The position numbers were made by a program, and so were the translations under genes. 64,000 nucleotides of DNA from Lacrimispora xylanolytica (GTDB taxonomy: Bacteria > Bacillota > Clostridia > Lachnospirales > Lachnospiraceae), in contig NZ_CP113524.1 in NCBI RefSeq assembly GCF_026723765.1, positions 4,179,501 through 4,243,500 of the forward strand. The letters are read 5' to 3'. This document shows, piece after piece, positions 36,265 to 49,231 of the stretch; positions within the stretch are counted from its first letter, which is position 1; each line of letters opens with the position of its first letter. The notes beneath the pieces are model-generated. The model saw only the letters and a list, made by a program, of their open reading frames with translations, did no database searches and was not told where the DNA came from.

Positions 36265-38358
36265 ATGCAGAATATTGTTACGAATTCTTTGAATGAATAT
36301 AGAACGAAACTCCCCCTCTCCTTTATCAAAAACAACGGACAGGAAGATTCCAGAGCTCTCTTTACTACCAACCATAAGGGACGGCGTCTTTTCTTCTCTT
36401 CAGACCGTATCACTTTGGTGGAACTGGAACCTATAGAGGAAGCGCTGCCGGAACCTGATGATCTCCCAGAACTTCCAACCGAGTCAAAAGTTCCCAGAAA
36501 CGGTGTGGCTGTGGAACTTTCATTTGTAAATGCAAATCAAAATCTTACTCCAGAGGGAGTGTTGCCACAACCAGGATATCACCACTTTTATAAAGGGAAT
36601 GACTCTTCAAAATGGAGCAATGGCGTTCCTCATTATAAAGAGCTTCGCTATCCAGCTGTCTGGGAAGGCGTGGATTTGGAGATATCAGGAAATCAAAATG
36701 GTATGAAGATGAACTGGGTATTAGACAGACCAGACAGATCCTCCTCTATACTCCTACACTGGGAAGGAGCTGACAGTCTGGAACTAGACGTCACAGGAAA
36801 CCTGCTTGTCCATCATGCTCTTGGGACATTGACTGATTTATCCCCCATTGCCTATCAGGAAATAGATGGGGCAAGAAAGCCAGTGGGCTGTGCTTACCGA
36901 CTATTTGGAAATTTTGAACTTGGCTTTGAACTGACAGGCAATTATTTGGAGGATATTCCTCTTATCATTGATCCAATCCTTACGTACGCCTCCTACCTGG
37001 GGGGAAGTTTAACAGAAACAGGAAGAGGTACTGCGGTAGATACTCAGGGTTGTGCTTATGTTACGGGAACCACTACTTCTGTTGACTTTCCTGTAACACC
37101 CGGTGCATTTCAAACCACCTATGGAGGTGACACAGATGCATTTGTTACCAAGTTTGCAAGCAATGGTGCCTCCCTTATTTATTCCACTTACATTGGAGGC
37201 AGTGGCATCGAAGCCGACAACTTCATTTCCCTGGATACAGAAGGGTGTGCTTATATTACAGGTGGAACGACTTCAGCCGATTTCCCCATTACTCCGGGTG
37301 CTTTTCAAACCACTGCAGGAAGAATATATGTTACTAAGCTTGCGCCAGACGGAGGTAGTTTGATTTATTCTACTTTTTTAGGATCTACAGCATCTGGAAA
37401 TGGTAACGGAATTGCAGTTGATTCTCAGGGCCATGCATATGTGGCTGGATATACCAGTGACCTTAATTTTCCTGTTACTCCAGGTGCATTTCAAACTACG
37501 TACTTTGGATTTCAAAGCGGATTTATTACAAAACTTTCTTCTGATGGAGGAAGCCTTATCTATTCCACCTACCTGGAAGGCAGCGGTCAGGATGTAATCA
37601 ACGACATTGCAGTGGATGCTCAGGATTACGCCTATGTAACAGGAATAACCTCTTCCATTGACTTTCCTGTAACACCAGGCGCTTTTCAAACTACGTCCAC
37701 TGTAAATTCCGCGTTTATAACAAAGCTCGCCCTTGATGGAAGTGCCCTTATTTATTCCACCTATTTGTCTGGCAGCTCCGTTACAAACGGTCAAAGTATT
37801 TCTGTGGATTCTAATGGTAATGCCTTTGTTACAGGGTTCGTTAATGGGCCTGGTTTTCCAGTAACACCTGGAGCATTTCAGACAATCTCTCCTGGAGGGT
37901 CTTTAAGTACGTTTATTTCCAAGCTATCTCCTGGAGGAGATAGTCTTATTGCCTCTACTTTTTTAGGAGGTAATGGTTCTGAAATTAACCGGGGAGGAAC
38001 AGTTGACGCGCAAGGCCGTATTTTCTCCACCGGATCTACTAGCTCGCCCAACTTCCCATTAACACCAGATGTGATTCCTTCTGTAAGCGATGGAAGTTCA
38101 AATATATATATCAGTATCTTATCCCCAGATTTAACACAGCTTCTTGTTTCTTATTGTCTGGGAAGTGGAGTTGGTTATAGTATTGCCACGGGGCCGGAAG
38201 GTGCGGTATATGCAACAGGGCAGACCCTTTCTACTGAATTTCCCGCTACGCCTGGAGCATTCCAGACAACGTTAAATGGAGCCAGTGATGCATTTGTGAC
38301 CAAAACCGGGTTTGCTTTTTATCGTCAGGCTTCCGTTGAGATTGATGGATTGTTTTAG
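36265..38358 (+). CDS. Seven-bladed beta-propeller (SBBP) repeat protein, copy P2
   Basis: A 697-residue paralog with the same DUF7948-like N-domain and seven blades. ATG at 36265 follows GAGGTG. It is closest to P1 (both start MQNIVTN and share long stretches in the N-domain), and there is no 31-bp block before it, so P0, P1 and P2 may be transcribed together. Differences are concentrated in the loops between conserved blade motifs, as expected if the propeller face is variable. Confidence 0.9.
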   Translation: MQNIVTNSLNEYRTKLPLSFIKNNGQEDSRALFTTNHKGRRLFFSSDRITLVELEPIEEALPEPDDLPELPTESKVPRNGVAVELSFVNANQNLTPEGVLPQPGYHHFYKGNDSSKWSNGVPHYKELRYPAVWEGVDLEISGNQNGMKMNWVLDRPDRSSSILLHWEGADSLELDVTGNLLVHHALGTLTDLSPIAYQEIDGARKPVGCAYRLFGNFELGFELTGNYLEDIPLIIDPILTYASYLGGSLTETGRGTAVDTQGCAYVTGTTTSVDFPVTPGAFQTTYGGDTDAFVTKFASNGASLIYSTYIGGSGIEADNFISLDTEGCAYITGGTTSADFPITPGAFQTTAGRIYVTKLAPDGGSLIYSTFLGSTASGNGNGIAVDSQGHAYVAGYTSDLNFPVTPGAFQTTYFGFQSGFITKLSSDGGSLIYSTYLEGSGQDVINDIAVDAQDYAYVTGITSSIDFPVTPGAFQTTSTVNSAFITKLALDGSALIYSTYLSGSSVTNGQSISVDSNGNAFVTGFVNGPGFPVTPGAFQTISPGGSLSTFISKLSPGGDSLIASTFLGGNGSEINRGGTVDAQGRIFSTGSTSSPNFPLTPDVIPSVSDGSSNIYISILSPDLTQLLVSYCLGSGVGYSIATGPEGAVYATGQTLSTEFPATPGAFQTTLNGASDAFVTKTGFAFYRQASVEIDGLF

Positions 38359-38403
38359 AGACTTAAAGTTAAAACCACCCTGCAATGGCACCTTGTCAGG
38401 ATT

Positions 38404-38434
38404 GTCTCAAAGAAAGAATATTTTGCATATTATG
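38404..38434 (+). promoter_or_regulatory. Conserved 31-bp promoter-like block, copy 2
   Basis: Starts GTCTCAA and ends TTTTGCATATTATG; same length and position relative to the next gene as the other copies, 34 bases before the start codon. Confidence 0.5.
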
Positions 38435-38467
38435 CTTTATCAAATAAATCATTAAGAGGTGTTAATT

Positions 38468-40564
38468 ATGCAGAATATTATGGCGGACCCATTGCCTTCA
38501 AATAAAAATAAGCTTCCTCTCTCCTTTGTTGCAAACAACGGGCAGGAGGACTCCAGGGCACACTTTACTTCCAGCCTTAAGAATCAACGTATTTTCTTCT
38601 CCTCAGACCGGATTACACTGGTAGAACTGGAACCAATAGAGGAATCAATTCCAGAACCTGATGATTTTCCTTCCCCTATCACTGAGCCTGACGAACCAAG
38701 AAATGGTGTAGCCCTGGAGCTTTCCTTTACAAATGCAAATACCAGTCTTGCCCCTCAGGGCATATCCCAACTGCCGGGACATCACCATTTTTACCGGGGA
38801 AATGATTCTACAAAATGGAACAATGGTGTTCCTCATTTTAAGGAGCTTCGATATCCCGGAATCTGGGATGGGGTTGATTTAGAGATATCAGGTAGTAAGG
38901 ATGGTATGAAAATGAATTGGGTGTTAGATAAGCCAGACCAAGTTTCGTCCATTCGTCTTCATTGGTCAGGGGCAGACAGCCTGGAGATCGACTCTACAGG
39001 GAACCTTCTGGTTCATCATGCATTGGGTACCTTAACTGATTTGGCTCCCATTGCTTATCAGGAAATAGAGGGGGAAAGAAAACCAGTAGACTGCGTTTAT
39101 CGACTATATGGTAGTTTTGACCTTGGTTTTGAACTGATTGGCAAGTATTTGGAAAATCTCCCTCTTATCATTGACCCAATCCTTGCATATGCCACTTATT
39201 TAGGAGGCAGCTTAACGGATCAATGCAGAGGAATCGCAGTAGATCCCCAGGGGTGTGCCCATGTAGTTGGTGATACAACCTCAATTAATTTTCCTGTGAC
39301 ACCTGGCGCTTTTCAGACAACCAATGCCGGGGGAAGTGATGTATTTGTCACCAAGTTTTCCAGCGATGGCAGTTCTCTTATCTATTCCACCTATCTCGGA
39401 GGCAGCGGTTCCGAGATTGGTTATGCCATTGCCCTGGATACCCAAGGTTGCTCCTACGTCACTGGGCAGACTAATTCGGCTAATTTTCCAATCACACCGG
39501 GGGCGTTTCAGACAACAGCTGGAGGAATCTTTGTCACGAAACTTGCGGCGGATGGAGAGAGCCTTATTTACTCCACCTTTTTAGGTACGTCAGGAACAGG
39601 TTTTGGCATTGCAGTTGACTCCGAGGGCTGTTCTTATGTCACTGGCCAAGGTGGCACTATACCCACTACACCCGGTGCGTTTCAAACGACTCTTACTGCT
39701 CCAGTAGGTGCTGTTGGTTTTATTACAAAGTTTTCCAATGATGGCAGTGATCTCATTTATTCTACCTATCTTTATGGTAACGGTAATGGCTATTGCACGG
39801 GGATTGCTTTGGATGCTTATGATTATGCCTATGTTACAGGTATTACTAATGCTACTAATTTTCCAGTAACACCTGGTGCCTTTCAGACTACACTAACCTC
39901 CAATGCAGTAACTGTCACAAAACTTGCCATAGATGGAAGTTCACTGGCCTACTCCACCTTTTTATCTGGCAATGCTAGTGATGTAGCCCGTAGTATTGCA
40001 GTAGATAGTCAAGGCTGTGCCTATGTTACAGGTAGAACCGCCTCTGCTGATTTTCCAGTAACACCAAACGGGTTTCAGACAACCTATGGAGGTGGGAGTG
40101 ATGATGTATTTCTCACTAAGTTATCACCTGGAGGAAACAGTTTAATCGGATCCACCTTTTTAGGTGGAGACCTTCACGATGATGGTTTTGGTGTTGCTTT
40201 GGATGAATATGGCCACGCCTACGTTACAGGACACACTTTTTCCCCAAATTTTCCAACAACACCCAATGTAATTTCCTCTGCTTTAGAAGGAACATCAGAT
40301 GCAATTATCTGCATTCTATCCTCAGATTTGACAAATCTCATTGTTTCTTACTATCTGGGAGGTGGCGGAGGTGATACTGGTCAGGGAATTTCTCTTGGGT
40401 CAGATGGTGCAGTGTACACCGCTGGATCTACCAGCTCCGCTGATTTTCCCGTTACTTCTGGGGCTTACCAGGCAACACTTAACGGAACATCAGACGCGTA
40501 TGTTACAAGAACTGCTTTTGCCTTTTACAGACAGGCTTCAGTTGATGTAACGGGATATTTATGA
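38468..40564 (+). CDS. Seven-bladed beta-propeller (SBBP) repeat protein, copy P3
   Basis: A 698-residue paralog. It starts MQNIMADPLPSNKNKLPLSF, with AGAGGTG upstream. The N-domain and seven blades are as in the other copies; the first blade follows LIIDPILAYATYLGG. The C-terminus is FAFYRQASVDVTGYL. The upstream region is nearly the same as that of the P4 remnant, which shows recent duplication or gene conversion. Confidence 0.9.
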   Translation: MQNIMADPLPSNKNKLPLSFVANNGQEDSRAHFTSSLKNQRIFFSSDRITLVELEPIEESIPEPDDFPSPITEPDEPRNGVALELSFTNANTSLAPQGISQLPGHHHFYRGNDSTKWNNGVPHFKELRYPGIWDGVDLEISGSKDGMKMNWVLDKPDQVSSIRLHWSGADSLEIDSTGNLLVHHALGTLTDLAPIAYQEIEGERKPVDCVYRLYGSFDLGFELIGKYLENLPLIIDPILAYATYLGGSLTDQCRGIAVDPQGCAHVVGDTTSINFPVTPGAFQTTNAGGSDVFVTKFSSDGSSLIYSTYLGGSGSEIGYAIALDTQGCSYVTGQTNSANFPITPGAFQTTAGGIFVTKLAADGESLIYSTFLGTSGTGFGIAVDSEGCSYVTGQGGTIPTTPGAFQTTLTAPVGAVGFITKFSNDGSDLIYSTYLYGNGNGYCTGIALDAYDYAYVTGITNATNFPVTPGAFQTTLTSNAVTVTKLAIDGSSLAYSTFLSGNASDVARSIAVDSQGCAYVTGRTASADFPVTPNGFQTTYGGGSDDVFLTKLSPGGNSLIGSTFLGGDLHDDGFGVALDEYGHAYVTGHTFSPNFPTTPNVISSALEGTSDAIICILSSDLTNLIVSYYLGGGGGDTGQGISLGSDGAVYTAGSTSSADFPVTSGAYQATLNGTSDAYVTRTAFAFYRQASVDVTGYL

Positions 40565-40610
40565 TGATATGAGAAAAGGGGAAGCTGGTTTTTGGCCTCT
40601 TGTAAGGTTT

Positions 40611-40641
40611 GTCTCATAGAGAGATTCTTCTGCATATTATG
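40611..40641 (+). promoter_or_regulatory. Conserved 31-bp promoter-like block, copy 3
   Basis: Starts GTCTCAT and ends TTCTGCATATTATG, 34 bases before the ATG of the P4 remnant. Confidence 0.5.
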
Positions 40642-40674
40642 CTCTATCAAATAAATCATTAAGAGGTGTTAATT

Positions 40675-41053
40675 ATGCAGAATATTATGGCAAATTCACT
40701 GCCTTTAAAAAAAATGAAGCTTCCTCTCTCCTTTGTTGCAAATAACGGACAGGAGGATTCCAGAGCGCACTTTACTAGCAGCCTCAAGAACCAACGTATT
40801 TTCTTCTCCTCAGACCGGATTTCTTCCATCCGACTTCATTGGGCAGGGGGGAAATAATGAGGCTGATGGCCGCGTTATTTACATCGGGCCAGAAGGTGCA
40901 ATATATAAGACAGGGAATACTAGCTCGACTGATTTTCCAGTAACACCAGGAGCATACCAGACAACATTAATTGAAAGAGGTGATGCTTTTGTTAATAAAA
41001 CAGCGTTTGCATTTTACAATCAAGTATCTCTTGATTTAGTTAAATTGCTATAA
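40675..41053 (+). pseudogene. SBBP propeller gene remnant with internal deletions and a G6 frameshift (copy P4)
   Basis: It starts MQNIMANSLP with the family N-terminus, but SSDRI is joined to SSIRLHWAG, losing about 115 residues of the N-domain, and then to the last blade (IGPEGAIYKTGNTSSTDF to FAFYNQVSLDL), losing six blades. A run of six G at 40846-40851 puts the last part out of frame; with five G the whole would read through as one protein of about 125 residues. The front matches P3 and the end matches P5/P6, so it is a chimera made by recombination. Confidence 0.85.
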
Positions 41054-41100
41054 TATTCTATGGTAAGGGGCCGTGTTGACAGGCCCCTTACCATACGTTT

Positions 41101-41131
41101 GTCTCATAAAAAGAACATTTTGCATACTATG
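41101..41131 (+). promoter_or_regulatory. Conserved 31-bp promoter-like block, copy 4
   Basis: Starts GTCTCAT and ends TTTTGCATACTATG, 32 bases before the ATG of P5. Confidence 0.5.
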
Positions 41132-41162
41132 CTTTATAACCATTTAGAAAGAGGTGCATATT

Positions 41163-43238
41163 ATGCAAAATCATTTAAACGATTCCATGCTTATAAATAA
41201 AACTAAGCTTCCTCTCTCCTTTGTTAAAAATAATGGGCAGGAAGATCAGAGGGCACACTTTACGACAAATTATAAAGGACGCCGCTTTTTCTTTTCTTCA
41301 GACCGGATTACTTCCGTGGAGCTGGAGCCTATAGGGGAACAAGTTCCAGAGCCGAATCAGCCTAGAAATGGGGTAGCTCTGGAGCTTTCCTTCACAAATG
41401 CAAATACCAATCTGATTCCAGAAGGAGTATTTCAGCTGGAAGGATATCACCATTATTTCAGAGGAAATGACTCTTCCAAATGGCAAAATGGAGTTCCTCA
41501 TTATAAGGAACTACGGTATAACGCAGTCTGGGAAGGTGTGGATGTGGAGGTTAGTGCTAGTGAGGATGGCTTGAAAATGAACTGGTTGTTAGATGAACCA
41601 GAACGCATTTCATCGATCCGACTTCATTGGGAAGGAGCCGACCGTCTGGATATAGACGAAATGGGGAATCTTCTTATTCATCATGCACTGGGAACACTGA
41701 CCGACTTAGCTCCTATTGCTTATCAGGAAATTGATGGGGTTAAGATACCGGTGAGCTGTGCTTACCAGCGCTATGGGGATTTTGACTTTGGATTCCAGCT
41801 GACTGGAGATTATTCTACAGATAGTCCTCTTGTCATTGATCCCATTATTCAGTATTCCACCTATCTTGGAGGCAGCGATTTTCAATATGGCAATGCCATT
41901 GCAGTAGATGATCTGGGTCAGGCCTATGTAACTGGGTACGTGAATTCAGCAGGATTCCCTGTAACCCCAGGTGCCTTTCAGACCACCTACTCCGGCAATG
42001 AGGAGGCTTATATTACTAAGTTTTCCAGCAACGGAGAATCTCTTATTTATTCAACCTATCTTGGAGGTAGTGGTCGAGATTATAGTTGGGGTATTGCAGT
42101 TGATACAGAATATTGCGCCTATGTGACTGGACAAACAAATTCTGTTAACTTTCCAATAACGCCAGATGCCTTTCAAACCACCCGCGGTTATATGTTTATA
42201 ACAAAAATCGCAGCAAATGGGGAAAGTCTTGTTTACTCTACCTTTTTGGGAAACAGCACCGAAGATCAAGGCCAGGCAATTGCAGTTGACTCTCAAGGCA
42301 GTGCTTATATTACAGGTCTTACTGCCTCTACGGTTTTACCAAGCACCCCCGGTGCCTTTCAAACAACTTTGCCCGGACCGTCTAGCACATTTGTTACCAA
42401 GATGTCACCAGACGGAAGAAGCCTTATTTATTCCACCTATCTTGGAGGAAATAACTCAGCCACCAGTTTTGGCATCGCCTTAGACACCGAGGGGCACGCC
42501 TATGTAACCGGTGTTACAGGGGCAACAGATTTTCCTTTGACCCCTAACGCCTTTCAAACTACGTTTGTGGTAGATGCAGGATATGTTACTAAATTTTCAA
42601 CTGACGGAAGTTCCTTGATCTACTCCACGTTTATAGGGGGGAGCGGAAATAATACTCCTTTAAGTATTGCTGTAGACCCTTTAGGCTATGCTTCTATTAC
42701 AGGACTCACCAATTCATCAGATTACCCAGTTACACCTGGTGCGTTTCAGCCAACAAAAGGCCTTGCTGTTAATCAAGTATTTGTATCCAAGATATCTCCG
42801 TCGGGAGGCAGTCTGTTTGGGTCCACCTATTTAGGTGGAAGCGTTATAAGTACTGGTGCTGATATTAAAACAGATGCACAAGGCCATGTGTATGTAACAG
42901 GATATACTCAGGCATCTGATTTTCCAACAACACCAAATGTATTTCCCTCTTCTTTAAAAGGGCAAGTAAATGCCTTTATTACCATTTTTAAAGCAGACTT
43001 GACCAGTCTTATTGTATCTTACTATCTAGGTGGTAGTAATGGAGATTCGAGTCGAGGGATTGAGATTGGTCCGGATGGTGCCATATATACGACAGGAGAG
43101 ACCTCCTCCAGCGATTTTCCTGTTACACCAGGAGCATACCAGACAACTCTTATTGGCAGAGGTGATGCTTTTGTTAACAAAGCAGCGCTTGCATTTTACA
43201 ATCAGGTATCTCTGAATATGATAAAGTTAACTAATTAA
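41163..43238 (+). CDS. Seven-bladed beta-propeller (SBBP) repeat protein, copy P5
   Basis: A 691-residue paralog that starts MQNHLNDSMLINKTKLPLSF; AGAGGTG lies before the ATG. It has the N-domain (HALGTLTDLAPIAYQEIDG) and seven blades starting after LVIDPIIQYSTYLGGS, ending FYNQVSLNMIKL. It forms a second subgroup with P6 (MQNHL/LQNHL starts, FYNQ ends), whereas P1-P3 end FYRQASV. No signal peptide. Confidence 0.9.
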   Translation: MQNHLNDSMLINKTKLPLSFVKNNGQEDQRAHFTTNYKGRRFFFSSDRITSVELEPIGEQVPEPNQPRNGVALELSFTNANTNLIPEGVFQLEGYHHYFRGNDSSKWQNGVPHYKELRYNAVWEGVDVEVSASEDGLKMNWLLDEPERISSIRLHWEGADRLDIDEMGNLLIHHALGTLTDLAPIAYQEIDGVKIPVSCAYQRYGDFDFGFQLTGDYSTDSPLVIDPIIQYSTYLGGSDFQYGNAIAVDDLGQAYVTGYVNSAGFPVTPGAFQTTYSGNEEAYITKFSSNGESLIYSTYLGGSGRDYSWGIAVDTEYCAYVTGQTNSVNFPITPDAFQTTRGYMFITKIAANGESLVYSTFLGNSTEDQGQAIAVDSQGSAYITGLTASTVLPSTPGAFQTTLPGPSSTFVTKMSPDGRSLIYSTYLGGNNSATSFGIALDTEGHAYVTGVTGATDFPLTPNAFQTTFVVDAGYVTKFSTDGSSLIYSTFIGGSGNNTPLSIAVDPLGYASITGLTNSSDYPVTPGAFQPTKGLAVNQVFVSKISPSGGSLFGSTYLGGSVISTGADIKTDAQGHVYVTGYTQASDFPTTPNVFPSSLKGQVNAFITIFKADLTSLIVSYYLGGSNGDSSRGIEIGPDGAIYTTGETSSSDFPVTPGAYQTTLIGRGDAFVNKAALAFYNQVSLNMIKLTN

Positions 43239-43280
43239 TCATATAAGAGGTACTACCATTACCACCCTCCCTGAACGTTT

Positions 43281-43311
43281 GTCTCATAGAATAAATATTC
43301 TGCATATTATG
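43281..43311 (+). promoter_or_regulatory. Conserved 31-bp promoter-like block, copy 5
   Basis: Starts GTCTCAT and ends TTCTGCATATTATG, 31 bases before the start of P6. Confidence 0.5.
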
Positions 43312-43341
43312 CTTTATACCATTTAGAAAGAGGTGTATATT

Positions 43342-45417
43342 TTGCAAAATCATTTAAAAGATTCCGTTCATTTAAATAAATGTAAGCTTCCTCTCTCATT
43401 TGTTAAAAATAATGGGCAGGAGGATCAGAGAGCGTATTTTACGACAAATTATAAAGGCCGTCGTTTTTTCTTTTCTTCAGACCGGATTACTTCCGTTGAA
43501 CTGGAGCCTATAGAGGAAGAAGTCCCAGAGCCAGATCAGCCTAGAAATGGTGTGGCTCTGGAGCTCTCTTTTACAAATGCAAATACCAATCTTTTCCCGG
43601 AAGGAGTCTCTCAGCAGGAGGGGTATCACCATTATTTCAAGGGAAATGACTCTTTAATGTGGCAAAATGGAGTTCCCCATTATAAGGAACTAAAATATAA
43701 TGCTGTCTGGCAGGGCGTGGATCTGGAGGTTTCCGCTGGTGATGATGGCTTGAAAATGAACTGGTTATTAAATAGTCCGGAACACGTCTCTTCTATCCAA
43801 CTTCATTGGGAAGGAGCTGAGAGTCTGGAAATAGACGAGTCAGGAAATCTTCTGGTACACCATGCACTTGGAACGCTCACAGACTTAGCGCCTATTGCTT
43901 ATCAGGAGATAGATGGTAATGTCATACCAGTGAACTGCACCTATCAGCTTTACAATAATTTTGATATTGGTTTTGAATTAGTTGGGGATTATTCTTCAGA
44001 TACCCCCCTTGTCATTGATCCCATTCTTTTGTATTCCACCTATCTTGGAGGCGCAGATATTCAATACGGTCAAAAAATTGCTGTAGATGACCAGGGGCAT
44101 GCCTATGTAGTTGGATACGTGAATTCAACTGGCTTCCCAGTAACACCAGGTGCCTTTCAAACTACTTTTTCCGGAAATGAGGATGCGTATATCACCAAGT
44201 TTTCCCCCAATGGAGAATCTCTTGTTTATTCTACGTATCTTGGAGGAAGTGGTATAGATCGTGGCCATGGAATCTCCTTGGATGATGAATATTGTGCCTA
44301 TGTCACAGGAGAGACCCGTTCAATAAACTTTCCAGTAACACCAGGTGCCTTTCAAACCACTCGTGGCTATATGTTTGTTACTAAAATAGCGGCAGACGGT
44401 GGAAGCCTTATTTACTCCTCTTTTTTGGGAAACAGCAATACTGATGTTGGTTATAATATTGCCGTAGATTCACAAGGTAGTGCTTATGTAATAGGGCGAA
44501 CGACCTCCACTGTTTTGCCTTCTACCCCCGGCGCCTTTCAAACGACCTTACCCAATACTACCGGTAGCGGGTTTATTACTAAAGTTTCTCCTAATGGAGC
44601 AAGCCTGATTTACTCCACCTACCTTGGAGGTAGTTTTTCTGAAAGTTGCCTTGGAATTGCTTTGGACACTCAGGGGCATGCGTATGTTACTGGCACTACT
44701 GAGTCTGCGAATTTCCCTGTAACACCCGGTGCTTTCCAAACCACTTTTAATGAGCAGGAAGCATTTATTACAAAACTGGCAACCGACGGAAGTTCCCTTG
44801 TCTACTCAACCTTTTTGGGTGGAAGCAGTATTGATTACGGTTATAGTATTGCTTTGGATACCTTGGGCCATGCTTATGTCACGGGAAGCACCAATTCATC
44901 GGATTTTCCAGTAACACCTGGCGCTTTCCAGACAACAAAAGGCCCTGCTATTAGTCAGCCATATATATCCAAGTTATCTCCTTCTGGAGACAGTCTGATT
45001 GCATCCACCTATTTTGGTGGAAGTACTTCGAGTGAAGTTAGAGATATCTACACCGATTTACAGGGCCATGCTTATATCACAGGATCTACTTCAGCGTCCG
45101 ACTTTCCAACAACACCAAACGTGATCCCTTCAACATGGACCGGAAATGCGGCTGCATTTATCAGCGTTTTTTCAGAAGATCTAACTAACCTTATTGTTTC
45201 ATACTATATAGGGGTAAATAATTTGGCTGATGGCCGAGGTATTGACGTCGGACCGGAAGGTGCAGTATATATGGTAGGGATTACTAGCTCCACGGATTTC
45301 CCCGTTACGCCAGGAGCATATCAGACAACTTTAATTGGAAGACAAGACGCTTATGTTAATAAAGCAGCGTTTGCATTTTACAATCAGATATCTCTGAATG
45401 TGATAAAATTAGTATAG
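43342..45417 (+). CDS. Seven-bladed beta-propeller (SBBP) repeat protein, copy P6, probable TTG start
   Basis: A 691-residue paralog. The start that aligns with all other copies is TTG at 43342 (giving MQNHLKDSVHL); an in-frame GTG at 43333 overlaps the AGAGGTG ribosome site and is unlikely. N-domain and seven blades as in P5, ending FYNQISLNVIKLV. It is the last gene of the array and is followed by a strong terminator that also ends the convergent collagen gene. The change from ATG to TTG may lower its expression relative to the others. Confidence 0.88.
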   Translation: MQNHLKDSVHLNKCKLPLSFVKNNGQEDQRAYFTTNYKGRRFFFSSDRITSVELEPIEEEVPEPDQPRNGVALELSFTNANTNLFPEGVSQQEGYHHYFKGNDSLMWQNGVPHYKELKYNAVWQGVDLEVSAGDDGLKMNWLLNSPEHVSSIQLHWEGAESLEIDESGNLLVHHALGTLTDLAPIAYQEIDGNVIPVNCTYQLYNNFDIGFELVGDYSSDTPLVIDPILLYSTYLGGADIQYGQKIAVDDQGHAYVVGYVNSTGFPVTPGAFQTTFSGNEDAYITKFSPNGESLVYSTYLGGSGIDRGHGISLDDEYCAYVTGETRSINFPVTPGAFQTTRGYMFVTKIAADGGSLIYSSFLGNSNTDVGYNIAVDSQGSAYVIGRTTSTVLPSTPGAFQTTLPNTTGSGFITKVSPNGASLIYSTYLGGSFSESCLGIALDTQGHAYVTGTTESANFPVTPGAFQTTFNEQEAFITKLATDGSSLVYSTFLGGSSIDYGYSIALDTLGHAYVTGSTNSSDFPVTPGAFQTTKGPAISQPYISKLSPSGDSLIASTYFGGSTSSEVRDIYTDLQGHAYITGSTSASDFPTTPNVIPSTWTGNAAAFISVFSEDLTNLIVSYYIGVNNLADGRGIDVGPEGAVYMVGITSSTDFPVTPGAYQTTLIGRQDAYVNKAAFAFYNQISLNVIKLV

Positions 45418-45453
45418 GCATATCCTATAAAATAAGGTGCCTTGGTCAATATT

Positions 45454-45496
45454 AGATGCCGGCAACCTGTCTATGAAAGACAGATTGCCGGCATCT
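45454..45496. terminator. Bidirectional terminator between propeller array and collagen genes
   Basis: AGATGCCGGCAA and CTGTCT pair with AGACAG and TTGCCGGCATCT, followed by ATTTTTTATT on the + strand. It ends P6, and lies past the stop of the convergent collagen gene. Confidence 0.85.
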
Positions 45497-45534
45497 ATTT
45501 TTTATTCCCCCAACCTAAATCTTAACAGCCTTAC

Positions 45535-48846
<3,312 letters not shown>

Positions 48847-48850
48847 TCTA

Positions 48851-49030
48851 TCACTCCTTTTCGTCTTCAATACAACTTATGCCTGCAGAAAGATTTTTCT
48901 TGTTTTGAGGGTTCTTTAAGATATAATCATTGGACTTTAGATAGTTTAAAATAGTAATGGTAAATAGCTTTTTGAATTCACTACCCTCCTCTTTAAAACC
49001 AGAGACCGCTTTTAGATGACCTTTACTCAT
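48851..49030 (-). CDS. Small ORF coupled to the recombinase gene; candidate directionality factor
   Basis: A 59-residue frame starting MSKGHLKAVSGFKEEGSEF and ending SCIEDEKE. Its last codons contain the ribosome site of the recombinase gene (AAGGAG, stop TGA directly after), so the two are translationally coupled. AAGG lies about ten bases before its ATG. It is lysine-rich with a predicted helix around KKLFTITILNYLKSND. I do not recognise a family. Serine integrases need a small recombination directionality factor for excision, so its size and position make it a candidate; this is pure inference. Confidence 0.55.
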   Translation of the reverse strand: MSKGHLKAVSGFKEEGSEFKKLFTITILNYLKSNDYILKNPQNKKNLSAGISCIEDEKE

Positions 49031-49231
49031 ATTAACTGCCTTAACGTTCTTTATTAACCATATGCAATTATAGTTGTCTACTTAGATAGATTCCTACCTT
49101 AAATTTCGACATATTCATGTTATTTTATCAGATGTTGTATGGATAAATAGTCTGAATATATTGTGTATTGTTTTTCATATATGAGTATTTTGTCTTTATT
49201 TTGAGAAGTTATCATAATATTTTTTTGATTC

